A stretch of 48,506 nt of DNA from the NCBI GenBank assembly GCA_015056725.1, contig SVFS01000012.1:1-48506 (forward strand). Reading direction: 5' to 3'. Below are positions 32,373 through 40,839 of the stretch, piece after piece. The stretch is from Lachnospiraceae bacterium (GTDB lineage: Bacteria > Bacillota > Clostridia > Lachnospirales > Lachnospiraceae). The first letter of the stretch is position 1. Each line of letters begins with the position of its first letter. Made by a program: the position numbers and the translations under genes. Below the pieces are notes generated by a model. It was given only the letters and a program-made list of their open reading frames with translations, had not been told where the DNA came from and made no database searches.

Positions 32373-33038
32373 ATGAAGTACACATTTGAAAAACATATTG
32401 AACAAAATGAAAACGGAGCATTTATTGACATTCCTTTTAATGTCTGGGAAATCTGTAGACGAGAAGGTGATGTTCCGGCTAAGGTAAAAGTAGGCGAGAC
32501 TATTTTTGTGTGTAATCTTGAGCCGAAGGAAGGCGGTTATTATAACATTCCGATTCAGAGTGAAATTATGGCAAAGCTTTCTTTTGATACGGAGTATAAA
32601 GTGTCTTTCCGTATCATGAAAACAAGCGTAGAAGACAGTCCATACAGTTCTTCTAATCCAATCCGTAAAATTGACAGCGTTGAGTGCATCTTGCAGCCAC
32701 ATGACGGTCTTTGTGGACAGGCATGTGTAGCAATGCTTGCGGGTATTACATTAGAAGAAACCATTAATATAATGCATTGCAGCGAATGGCAGGCAACAAT
32801 TGCAAAAATTATTGGTGCTCTTAACTATTTCGGTTTAGAACATTCGGAAGAAATCGTATACACATGTGGTAAGACAGATGAAGTTGTACTTCCGAAATGT
32901 GCAGTGATTTTGGAAAAGATGGGACGCTTTAGTCATTATCTTGTTACATTTGACGGAAAATTCTATGATCCGAATTTAGGTGTTATGGAACAGTATGATT
33001 TAAGCAAAATGAAAGGGTATTTGGAAGTTCTTGTATAA
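32373..33038 (+). CDS. Fusion of DUF1905-like domain and C39-like cysteine peptidase domain
   Basis: 221 residues, no signal peptide. Residues 1-82 (FIDIPFNVWEICRR, VPAKVKVGETIFVCNLEPKEGGYYNIPI) look like DUF1905, usually a stand-alone small protein. Residues 105-215 look like a C39/papain-like fold: Q108-PHDGLC114-GQAC, H188 in FSHYL and D199 in FYDPNLG would form Gln-Cys-His-Asp. C39 domains usually cut leader peptides in exporters, but here there is no exporter attached. Ribosome site GGAGATAAAG. Peptidase activity is inferred from residues only. Confidence 0.7.
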   Translation: MKYTFEKHIEQNENGAFIDIPFNVWEICRREGDVPAKVKVGETIFVCNLEPKEGGYYNIPIQSEIMAKLSFDTEYKVSFRIMKTSVEDSPYSSSNPIRKIDSVECILQPHDGLCGQACVAMLAGITLEETINIMHCSEWQATIAKIIGALNYFGLEHSEEIVYTCGKTDEVVLPKCAVILEKMGRFSHYLVTFDGKFYDPNLGVMEQYDLSKMKGYLEVLV

Positions 33039-33067
33039 TACATGATATTACAGGAATGGTAATACAT

Positions 33068-33988
33068 ATGAATAAGTTTATATTACGACAGTCATTATTA
33101 CTGTTGATTGCAACGATTGTCTGGGGAGTTGCTTTTGTTGCGCAAAGTGTAGGAATGGATTATGTGGGACCGTTTACGTTTCTGGCAAGCCGTTCCTATC
33201 TTGGTTTTGTGGTACTTTTACCGGTGATATCGGTAATGGATAGGGCACGCAAAAAAACACCTGCAGATGAAAACGATGAAAGACAGTATGGATGGAACAA
33301 TAAAATATTAATAACAGGCGGCATTGTCTGTGGGACGGTCTTGATGGTGGCAAGCAGTCTCCAGCAGATTGGTATTCAGTATACAAGTGTTGGAAAAGCA
33401 GGATTTGTTACTACGATGTATATTATTTTTGTGCCGCTTATCAGTATTTTTTTGAAAAAACGTGCGGGATTGAAAGTGTGGATCAGCGTAGTGCTTGCAG
33501 TAGCAGGATTGTATCTTTTATGTATGACAGAAAGTATACAGTTTCAGTATGGGGATTTGATGGTGCTGTTATGTGCGGTTGCATTTTCGTTTCATATTCT
33601 TGTGATTGATCATTTTTCGCCAAAGATAGATGGAGTAAAGATGTCTTGCATCCAGTTTCTTGTATGTGCCTTGTTGTCAACGGTTTTTATGTTTATATTT
33701 GAAAAACCGTCATTTGCAGATATATTACAGGCGTGGAAGCCTATTTTGTATGCAGGTGTAATGTCATCGGGAGTAGGATATACATTACAGATTGTAGGTC
33801 AAAGAGGAATGAATGCAACGGTTGCAGCACTGATTATGAGTTTGGAATCAGTAGTTTCTGTTTTGGCAGGATTTTTATTGTTAGAAGAAATACTGACAGC
33901 GAGAGAGTTGTTTGGATGCTTGCTTATGTTTATCGCAATCGTGCTTACGCAGTTGCCGGAGAAACAAGCACAATCATCGGAAGAATAA
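33068..33988 (+). CDS. DMT superfamily (EamA) transporter
   Basis: 306 residues from ATG 33068, with CAGGA about 12 bases upstream. Ten membrane segments in two EamA repeats: LLLIATIVWGVAFVAQSVGM near the start and VMSSGVGYTLQIVGQRG plus SLESVVSVLAGFLLLEE in the second. Members export amino acids or other metabolites, or carry drugs; this substrate is unknown. The lipoprotein gene starts 10 bases after its stop. Confidence 0.92.
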   Translation: MNKFILRQSLLLLIATIVWGVAFVAQSVGMDYVGPFTFLASRSYLGFVVLLPVISVMDRARKKTPADENDERQYGWNNKILITGGIVCGTVLMVASSLQQIGIQYTSVGKAGFVTTMYIIFVPLISIFLKKRAGLKVWISVVLAVAGLYLLCMTESIQFQYGDLMVLLCAVAFSFHILVIDHFSPKIDGVKMSCIQFLVCALLSTVFMFIFEKPSFADILQAWKPILYAGVMSSGVGYTLQIVGQRGMNATVAALIMSLESVVSVLAGFLLLEEILTARELFGCLLMFIAIVLTQLPEKQAQSSEE

Positions 33989-33998
33989 GAGAGATAAG

Positions 33999-35309
33999 AT
34001 GAAAAAGTGGGAATTGATTAGGAAAAAATATGTTGCTGTACTGACTATATTGTTATTGGCATGTATATGTAATGGATGTGGAGCCGGGGTGCAGGAGGCC
34101 AAAGAGGTTCTGTCCGAATTGGAAGCAACACATGAAGAAGCAACAATAGAAAATGCAGATGAAAAGCAGGAACAGGAAGAAATACCGGAAAAAGAATTGA
34201 CACTGGAAAACCTGCAGGAAGAAATACGGACAATCTTAGAAGAACGGTCGGAAACTGCAACATGGAAGTTCAGGGTAGGTGATATGACGGGGGAAGAAAT
34301 CAACGGAGTCCTTCAGAGTTTGTCAGAATGGGATGATTTACTGTACCGTTATTACATAGCCCGTATTGAATTTGAAAAAGCAGACAGAATTGGCGGAAAA
34401 GAACCGTATGCCATATTCGATGTTACAATCGAATATTATGATGACTGTGTGAACCCGGAAGATATTTACCATGTCCATAATATTGAAGATGTATACAATG
34501 CATTTTCAGATAGTCTGCAAACAGGTTTTGAAGAGACTGTTTTATATGTTCATAGTGACTTGAATACGGACAATGTGAAAATAGAAGAAGTGTGGGAACT
34601 TGCCTATTATGCAGATCAGGTATCTTGGGATTGTGCAGAGAATATGCCATATTTGTTCAGACAGATTATGCATTCCTTGTATGAAGTGGAATCGGGAGAT
34701 GCATTACTTGTTGTAAATCAGGAATATGATGTATATCAATTGACAAAGGAACAGCAACAAGAAGCCCAGAAGCTTGTAGAGGCAGAGGTTGATGCACTGG
34801 CAGAGCAGGTAAGGGCATATAGTGAAAGCAAAGATGAGCAGAGTAAGTATCTATATCAGTTGATAACAGAACGGGTTGATTTTGATTATGAACTGAGCGA
34901 TATGCTTTTGGATGTATACAATGTAACAGATCCGGAAGTAGCCATTGGACGTGGAATTTATGGGGCGCTACTGGAAGGAGAAAGTGTATGCAGTGGGTAT
35001 GCAGCGGCTTATAAAGCAGTATGCGACAGACTTGACATTCCATGTAAAGTATTAATCGGTTATTCAGAAAACGGAGACCATGCATGGAATATGATTATCA
35101 AAGAAGACGGAACGATAGCATATATTGACCCATCCTGGGGGGATAGTGAGAGATGGTTTTCAACATATTATGATATTTCGGATGAGGTTATAGCAGCAGA
35201 AAACAGACGTATTTATGACTATGAATATATTCCTCAGGAATTTATGGATGCAGGATTTTCGTTAGAGCGTGCACCGCAGTTTTTATATGATGATGTAGAA
35301 ACAGAATGA
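33999..35309 (+). CDS. Lipoprotein with transglutaminase-like domain
   Basis: 436 residues from ATG 33999 (MKKWELIRKK); a longer frame lies inside the DMT gene. N-terminal signal peptide ends in LLLAC, so lipidation at C22 is likely. Residues 30-80 are a Glu-rich linker, then an unassigned domain to about 270. The transglutaminase core holds C331 in ESVCSGYAAAYKAVC, H361 in GDHAWNMI and D377 in YIDPSWGD. Surface-exposed members usually act as proteases or peptidoglycan-related enzymes rather than crosslinkers. Weak ribosome site. In a run with the DMT gene and ade. Confidence 0.85.
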   Translation: MKKWELIRKKYVAVLTILLLACICNGCGAGVQEAKEVLSELEATHEEATIENADEKQEQEEIPEKELTLENLQEEIRTILEERSETATWKFRVGDMTGEEINGVLQSLSEWDDLLYRYYIARIEFEKADRIGGKEPYAIFDVTIEYYDDCVNPEDIYHVHNIEDVYNAFSDSLQTGFEETVLYVHSDLNTDNVKIEEVWELAYYADQVSWDCAENMPYLFRQIMHSLYEVESGDALLVVNQEYDVYQLTKEQQQEAQKLVEAEVDALAEQVRAYSESKDEQSKYLYQLITERVDFDYELSDMLLDVYNVTDPEVAIGRGIYGALLEGESVCSGYAAAYKAVCDRLDIPCKVLIGYSENGDHAWNMIIKEDGTIAYIDPSWGDSERWFSTYYDISDEVIAAENRRIYDYEYIPQEFMDAGFSLERAPQFLYDDVETE

Positions 35310-35331
35310 GCAAAGTAAAGGAGAAGGGCGT

Positions 35332-37137
35332 ATGATTAACAAGTTTTGTAAGAAACCATTATGGGAAGTAAGTCAGACACTGTCTGCAGTGGCAGGTGGG
35401 GCAAAACCTGCAGAGACGGTTATTAAAAATGCAAAATTAATTAATGTTTGCACACGTGAGATTCAGGACAATATCGATGTGGCAATTGCAGAGGGCCGTA
35501 TTGCACTTGTGGGAGATGCGTCACATTGTATTGGTGAAACAACAAATGTGATTGATGCAAATGGAAGTTATATTGCACCGGGCTTTTTAGACGGTCATAT
35601 TCATGTAGAATCCTCCATGCTGACAGCCGGTGAATATGCCAAGGCAGTAGTTCCTCATGGTACAACAGGTATCTATATGGATCCTCACGAAATCTGTAAC
35701 GTACTTGGTCTTGATGGTGTGAAATGTATGTTGGAGGATGCGGGAAGAACTCCTCTTAAGGCGATGCTTACGACACCTTCCTGTGTACCGGCAGTTCCGG
35801 GCTTTGAAGATACGGGAGCTTTTATCGGACCTGAAGAAGTAGCAGAGACGATGACCTGGGATGAATGTGTGGGACTTGGAGAAATGATGAATTTCCCGGG
35901 AATCTTAGGTTCTACCGACCATGCACATGGTATTACAGGTGCTACATTACAGGCAGGCAAAATCGTAACAGGCCATTATTCTCTTCCGGAGACAGGACAG
36001 GGATTGAATGCATATATTGCATCCGGCGTAAGATGTTGTCATGAATCGACAAGAGAAGAAGATGCACTTGCCAAAATGCGTCTTGGGATGTATGCACTTC
36101 TTAGAGAAGGTTCTGCTTGGCATGATTTGAAGGAAGTATCCAAAGCAATCACAAATCATGAAGTGGACAGCCGTTTTGCATGCTTGATTTCGGATGATAC
36201 ACATCCACATACATTAATTGAAAACGGTCACTTGGATCACATTGTAAAACGTGCCATTGAAGAAGGAATTGATCCGGTTACAGCCATTCAGATGGTTACA
36301 ATTAACTGTGCACAGTGCTTCCAGATGGATCATGATTTCGGTAGTATTACACCGGGTAAATGTGCAGATATCGTTTTCCTTTCCGATTTGGAAAAAGTAA
36401 CGGTATCTAAAGTTATGATTGACGGTGATGTGGTTGCGGAAAACAATCAGATGCTGGAAGAATTTGCACCATATACATATCCTGACTGGGCAACACATTC
36501 CATTCATTTAAAAGAAGAAATTACAGAGAATTCTTTTAAGATAAAAGCAAGGGATGTATCTGCAAAAGAAGCACTTGTACATGCAATCGAAGTCATTCCG
36601 GCAAGAGTAGGAAGTTATGACAGACATGTAAAATTACCGGTAGTTAACGGATATGTAGAATCAGATGTAACACAGGACGTTTTAAAGACAGCTGTGTTTG
36701 AGAGACATCATGAGACAGGAAATGTGGGCTATGGATTTGTAAAAGGATTTGGTATCAATAAAGGTGCGCTTGCATCCACAGTAGCACATGATGCACACAA
36801 TCTCCTTGTACTTGGTACAAATGATGCGGATATGGCACTTGCTGCAAATACGCTTGTGGAAAGCGGCGGCGGTATGGTGGCTGTTGCGGACGGAAAAGTA
36901 CTTGGACATGTTCCGCTTCCAATCGCAGGACTGATGAATGACCTTCCGGTACAGGAAATGAGCAAGCTCGTAGAAGGGCTTGAAAATGCATGGGCAGAAA
37001 TCGGCTGTAATATGCCTTCACCATTTATGACGATGGCTCTTATTGCACTTGCATGTCTTCCGGAGCTTAGATTGACAGATAAAGGTTTAGTTGACTGTAC
37101 AACCTTCCAGTTCACAGATTTATTTATAAAAGGATAA
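35332..37137 (+). CDS. ade: Adenine deaminase
   Basis: 601 residues. Metal-dependent hydrolase of the amidohydrolase superfamily: FLDGHIHVESSM gives H89 and H91 of the HxH motif, and STDHAHGITG, TDTxPH-type DDTHPHTLI, the lysine/His and the C-terminal GGGMVAVADG are typical of AdeC. Converts adenine to hypoxanthine and ammonia for purine salvage. Length is usual. Ribosome site AAAGGAGAAG. rsmF follows after 3 bases. Confidence 0.94.
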   Translation: MINKFCKKPLWEVSQTLSAVAGGAKPAETVIKNAKLINVCTREIQDNIDVAIAEGRIALVGDASHCIGETTNVIDANGSYIAPGFLDGHIHVESSMLTAGEYAKAVVPHGTTGIYMDPHEICNVLGLDGVKCMLEDAGRTPLKAMLTTPSCVPAVPGFEDTGAFIGPEEVAETMTWDECVGLGEMMNFPGILGSTDHAHGITGATLQAGKIVTGHYSLPETGQGLNAYIASGVRCCHESTREEDALAKMRLGMYALLREGSAWHDLKEVSKAITNHEVDSRFACLISDDTHPHTLIENGHLDHIVKRAIEEGIDPVTAIQMVTINCAQCFQMDHDFGSITPGKCADIVFLSDLEKVTVSKVMIDGDVVAENNQMLEEFAPYTYPDWATHSIHLKEEITENSFKIKARDVSAKEALVHAIEVIPARVGSYDRHVKLPVVNGYVESDVTQDVLKTAVFERHHETGNVGYGFVKGFGINKGALASTVAHDAHNLLVLGTNDADMALAANTLVESGGGMVAVADGKVLGHVPLPIAGLMNDLPVQEMSKLVEGLENAWAEIGCNMPSPFMTMALIALACLPELRLTDKGLVDCTTFQFTDLFIKG

Positions 37138-37140
37138 AAA

Positions 37141-38544
37141 ATGACATGTAATTTACCTTCCGCATTTCTTGAAAGAATGCAGGAATATTTTCAGGACAAA
37201 ACAGAATATCAGGCATTTTTGGATAGCTATGGGAAGGAGCGAAGCTATGGGCTACGCAGAAATCCTTTGAAATATACAAAGGAAGAGTTTGAGGCAGAAA
37301 TGCCATTTGCATTAAAAAATGTTCCGTGGTGTCAGGAGGGGTATTTTTATGACCCTTCCGAAAAACCCGGAAAAAGTCCTTACCATGAAAATGGTTCCTA
37401 TTATATTCAGGAGCCAAGTGCTATGGTAGTGGTGGAAATATTAGATCCCCAGCCGGGAGAATATGTATGCGACTTGTGTGCGGCACCGGGTGGGAAAAGC
37501 AGTCAGATAGCCGGAAGATTACAAGGGAAAGGCTTGTTGGTTTCCAATGAATATGTATCGCAAAGAGCACAGATTTTGGCACAGAATTTAGAACGTATGG
37601 GTGTGAAAAATTGTGTGGTGTTAAATGAAGATACAGCTAAGCTTCGTGATGCATTTGCGGGCTCTTTTCATAGGATTGTAATCGATGCACCATGTTCGGG
37701 AGAAGGAATGTTCCGCAAGGATGAAATGGCAGTACAGGAATGGTCGCCTGAAAATGTCCAGATGTGTGCTAAACGGCAAAAGGATATCATGGAAAACGGG
37801 GCGCAGATGCTAAGACCGGGCGGTGTACTGGTTTATTCCACATGCACATTTTCAAAAGATGAAAACGAGGAATTGATAAAAGCGTTTCTTGAAAAGCATC
37901 CGGAGTTTCGTATGGATGAGCAGATTCCTACAGAAGCACAACAGAAAGCAGGCATTGTAGCTGGAAGCGTAAAAGGAACGATGCGTATGTGGCCTCATAA
38001 AGTAGATGGTGAGGGCCATTTTATAGCAAAGCTCATTAAAGAAGGTGTGTTCTGTGTCGAAACCGTTAGTGATGTCGGAAAAGGTAACAAAAAGAAACAA
38101 AAAGCATCGGAACAGAAAGAAAAACAGGCTTTATTTGAACAGTTTATGAAAGAGTGCTTAAAGGAAAAGGCGCAAGTGGAATTGCAAGAACTTGGAAGCT
38201 TTGTTTGGCGTGGTGATTTGTTATATATTCTTCCTGCAACATTTCCGATGGCAAATCAGGAGCTTACAGGACTAAAGGTAGTAAGACCGGGATTGCTTCT
38301 GGGAGAAGCAAAGAAAAATCGGTTTGAGCCAAGTCATACACTTGCAATGTGTTTGAGAAAAGAGGATGTCTGTCAGACATTGGAAATCGAAAATGCAGAG
38401 GCGTATCTGCGTGGAGAAGTAGTACCGTGTGATAGCCAGAAAGGTTGGACGCTTGTGCTTTATAAAGGTCGTCCGTTAGGATGGGGAAAAGCAAGTGGCG
38501 GAGTGATGAAAAACCATTATCCGAAAGGGCTTCGCAAGGGATAA
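37141..38544 (+). CDS. rsmF: RsmF-type rRNA cytosine-C5 methyltransferase
   Basis: 467 residues. SAM-binding CAAPGGKSSQI at 113-123, catalytic cysteines C185 in DAPCSGEGMFRKDE and C235 in VYSTCTFS, and a C-terminal RNA-binding extension ending in LYKGRPLGWGKASGG. The PCSGEGMFRKD form marks the RsmF (YebU) branch rather than RsmB. Methylates a cytosine of 16S rRNA. Located 3 bases after ade. The position of the modified base in this genus is not known. Confidence 0.9.
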   Translation: MTCNLPSAFLERMQEYFQDKTEYQAFLDSYGKERSYGLRRNPLKYTKEEFEAEMPFALKNVPWCQEGYFYDPSEKPGKSPYHENGSYYIQEPSAMVVVEILDPQPGEYVCDLCAAPGGKSSQIAGRLQGKGLLVSNEYVSQRAQILAQNLERMGVKNCVVLNEDTAKLRDAFAGSFHRIVIDAPCSGEGMFRKDEMAVQEWSPENVQMCAKRQKDIMENGAQMLRPGGVLVYSTCTFSKDENEELIKAFLEKHPEFRMDEQIPTEAQQKAGIVAGSVKGTMRMWPHKVDGEGHFIAKLIKEGVFCVETVSDVGKGNKKKQKASEQKEKQALFEQFMKECLKEKAQVELQELGSFVWRGDLLYILPATFPMANQELTGLKVVRPGLLLGEAKKNRFEPSHTLAMCLRKEDVCQTLEIENAEAYLRGEVVPCDSQKGWTLVLYKGRPLGWGKASGGVMKNHYPKGLRKG

Positions 38545-38570
38545 AACGATAAAGGAAATGAGTATATAGA

Positions 38571-39542
38571 ATGAGTAATCTTGCATTTTGTTTAAACGCT
38601 ACCATACCGGTGTTTTTATTGATGGTACTGGGGTATGCGTTTCTAAAAACAGGTATCATATCCGAAAACTTCGCAAAAAGCATGAATAGTTTTGTGTTCC
38701 GTGTTGCATTGCCGGTGCTTGTATTTCAGGACCTGGCAAACAATGATTTCCGGGAGTTTTGGGACGGAAGATATGTATTATTTTGCTTTTTGGCGAGTTT
38801 CATTTCCATTCTTGCAGCGGTCCTTTTGTCTTTATGCCTGAAAGATAAAGGAATACGGGGAGAATTTATTCAAGGATCTTATCGCTCCAGTGCAGCACTT
38901 CTGGGAATCGGATTTATTCAAAATATATATGGAAATGCTTTGATGGCACCACTTATGATTATAGGAGCAGTGCCTCTTTATAATGCAGCAGCGGTAGTTG
39001 TTCTTACACTATTTCATAAACAGGAAGCTTTATCGGAAGAACGCCAAAAGGATGCTGGTATCCGAAAAATGTTATTCAGAAATACATTTGTTGGAATTAT
39101 TAAAAATCCGATTATTATTGGGATTATATTAGGGGTTATCTGGTCTGTATTTCGTATTCCACAGCCGGTTATTATGTCTAAGACGCTGAAATATTTAGCA
39201 AATGTAGCAACGCCGATGGGGCTTATGGCATTGGGAGCAAGCTTTGATATAAAGAAGGCGAAGTCGGCACTTTCACCTGCCATTTTGGCAAGCGTGATGA
39301 AGCTTATTGTATTTACGGCAGTCTTTTTACCGATAGCAATCAAAATGGGATTTACACATGATAAACTTGTGGCGATTTTGATTATGCTTGGTTCTCCTAC
39401 AACCGTCAGTGGTTTTGTAATGGCAAAAAACATGGGACATGATGGAGCATTGTCAGCGAATATTGTAATGATTACAACGCTTGCGTGTGCTTTTACATTG
39501 ACGCTATGGTTATATGTTTTGAGATACATGGGACTGGTATAG
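38571..39542 (+). CDS. AEC family (auxin efflux carrier-like) permease
   Basis: 323 residues, about ten membrane segments in two five-helix halves. N-terminal LNATIPVFLLMVLGYAFLKTGIISENFAKSMN and FRVALPVLVFQDLA, and MLGSPTTVSGFVMAKNMG near the end, are typical of bacterial AEC permeases, such as malate or other anion carriers. Substrate not deducible. It ends the ade-rsmF run without an evident terminator. Ribosome site AAGGAAAT is far (about 15 bases). Confidence 0.9.
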   Translation: MSNLAFCLNATIPVFLLMVLGYAFLKTGIISENFAKSMNSFVFRVALPVLVFQDLANNDFREFWDGRYVLFCFLASFISILAAVLLSLCLKDKGIRGEFIQGSYRSSAALLGIGFIQNIYGNALMAPLMIIGAVPLYNAAAVVVLTLFHKQEALSEERQKDAGIRKMLFRNTFVGIIKNPIIIGIILGVIWSVFRIPQPVIMSKTLKYLANVATPMGLMALGASFDIKKAKSALSPAILASVMKLIVFTAVFLPIAIKMGFTHDKLVAILIMLGSPTTVSGFVMAKNMGHDGALSANIVMITTLACAFTLTLWLYVLRYMGLV

Positions 39543-39546
39543 TGAT

Positions 39547-39575
39547 TTGATAATGTACAAAAAAAATGGTATACT
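39547..39575 (+). promoter_or_regulatory. Promoter of mecA
   Basis: TTGATA (39547-39552), 17 bp, TATACT (39570-39575) with extended TGg. The leader of about 55 bases contains a 14-base sequence repeated in the mecA coding region. Confidence 0.75.
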
Positions 39576-39638
39576 ACTATAGTTAAAAGTATTTTTATAG
39601 AATGATAATAAACCTTAGACGAGTTTTGGGGTGATTAG

Positions 39639-40421
39639 ATGGAATATAAGAGAATTGACGAAAATACAATACGTTGCATCATCACACCGCAGGATATGGA
39701 AGAGTACGGTTTGGACTTAGACGAGTTTTTATCTCATTCTGAAAAGTCAGACGATTTTCTCAGACATATTGTGGCAGAAGCAAGAGATGAGCTTGGTTAT
39801 CAAAATACACACGGCATGGTATCCATGAGACTTGAAGTTTTAAATGATGGAAGAATATGTCTTACTTTTGCAGGCGGAGATGAAGAAAAAATCCGAAAAC
39901 AGATGATAAAGCATATGCAACAGATTTTTCCGGATTTGACGGCAGAAACGTTAGATAAAGCGATGCATCAATTGGGAGAGATGACAGAAGAAAAGCGTAA
40001 TGAAAAGCTTTCTGAAATAATGTCCCAGATTGAAGAAAAGATGAAGGAAAATCATAATAATCTGTTGAAAAAATCAAAGCAGATTACAGATGATAAAAAA
40101 CAACAGCCATCGTCCGGGACACAAAAAGGAATCGATGAAATCAGGATTTTTGAATTTCCGGCATTGTCTGATGTGCTTGAATATGCAAGAGCGATTAGAT
40201 TAAATCAACCGATTCGAAGTCATTTGTATAAAGCAGATGATTTGTTTTACCTGGTGGTGGAAAAGTATCGTATTTCCAATCAGAAATTCCAGAGTTTGAC
40301 AGCATTGGCATATGATTATAGTTATGTTTATGCGGATATTACCAATGTTCAGAGACATTTGGCAGAACACGCGGAATTATTGATTGAAAATCAGGCAATT
40401 GGAAAACTAAAGAAGGTATAA
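39639..40421 (+). CDS. mecA: Adaptor protein MecA
   Basis: 260 residues. N-terminal substrate-binding domain (MEYKRIDENTIRCIITPQDMEEYGLDL), variable charged linker (about 110-165), C-terminal domain with FEFPALSDVLEYARAI and SHLYKADDLFYLVV, which binds ClpC. Delivers substrates such as regulators to ClpCP for degradation. Ribosome site GGGGTGA about 8 bases upstream. Linker is longer than in B. subtilis MecA. Confidence 0.9.
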   Translation: MEYKRIDENTIRCIITPQDMEEYGLDLDEFLSHSEKSDDFLRHIVAEARDELGYQNTHGMVSMRLEVLNDGRICLTFAGGDEEKIRKQMIKHMQQIFPDLTAETLDKAMHQLGEMTEEKRNEKLSEIMSQIEEKMKENHNNLLKKSKQITDDKKQQPSSGTQKGIDEIRIFEFPALSDVLEYARAIRLNQPIRSHLYKADDLFYLVVEKYRISNQKFQSLTALAYDYSYVYADITNVQRHLAEHAELLIENQAIGKLKKV

Positions 40422-40422
40422 G

Positions 40423-40454
40423 CAAGGCGAAAAATCCAATGGACTTTCGCCTTG
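40423..40454 (+). terminator. Hairpin after mecA (weak terminator)
   Basis: 10-bp stem CAAGGCGAAA / TTTCGCCTTG, inner TCC/GGA pair; followed by TTGTTGTGC, only partly T-rich. Confidence 0.55.
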
Positions 40455-40485
40455 TTGTGCAATGTAGCATACGGGAGATAAAGAG

Positions 40486-40836
40486 ATGTATGTGAAGAAG
40501 AATGAACTTACATGTAAAGATGCAGAAAAGATGGTTGCATCTTATATTGATGAACAATTGGATATTAATGAGTTAGAAGCGTTCATGAATCATGTAGAAA
40601 CATGTGAGAACTGTAAGGAAGAGCTATCCATTCAATTTTTGGTAAGTACCGGTTTAAAGAGTCTCGAAGCAGGGAATAATTTTGATTTGAATTATGAGTT
40701 GCTGGAATCAATAGAACATTCTAAGAAAAAAGTACAAAAGAAACGGATGCTTCAGAAAATTGTCAGTGGAACAATTATTATTATAATGGTATCTGTCTGT
40801 GTTACTGCTGTAATTTGTTTGTGTTTTTTGGTGTAG
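40486..40836 (+). CDS. Small zf-HC2-type zinc-finger membrane protein (orphan anti-sigma-like)
   Basis: 116 residues. MYVKKNELTCKDAEKMVASY and NHVETCENCKEEL give C10, H36, C40 and C43, the zf-HC2 anti-sigma pattern. A membrane segment at 91-113 places the finger in the cytoplasm. Such proteins hold ECF sigma factors at the membrane. Here no sigma gene is adjacent; its stop is 3 bases before polA. Ribosome site GGGAGATAAAG. It may bind a sigma factor encoded elsewhere, or have a different role. Confidence 0.8.
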   Translation: MYVKKNELTCKDAEKMVASYIDEQLDINELEAFMNHVETCENCKEELSIQFLVSTGLKSLEAGNNFDLNYELLESIEHSKKKVQKKRMLQKIVSGTIIIIMVSVCVTAVICLCFLV

Positions 40837-40839
40837 ATT

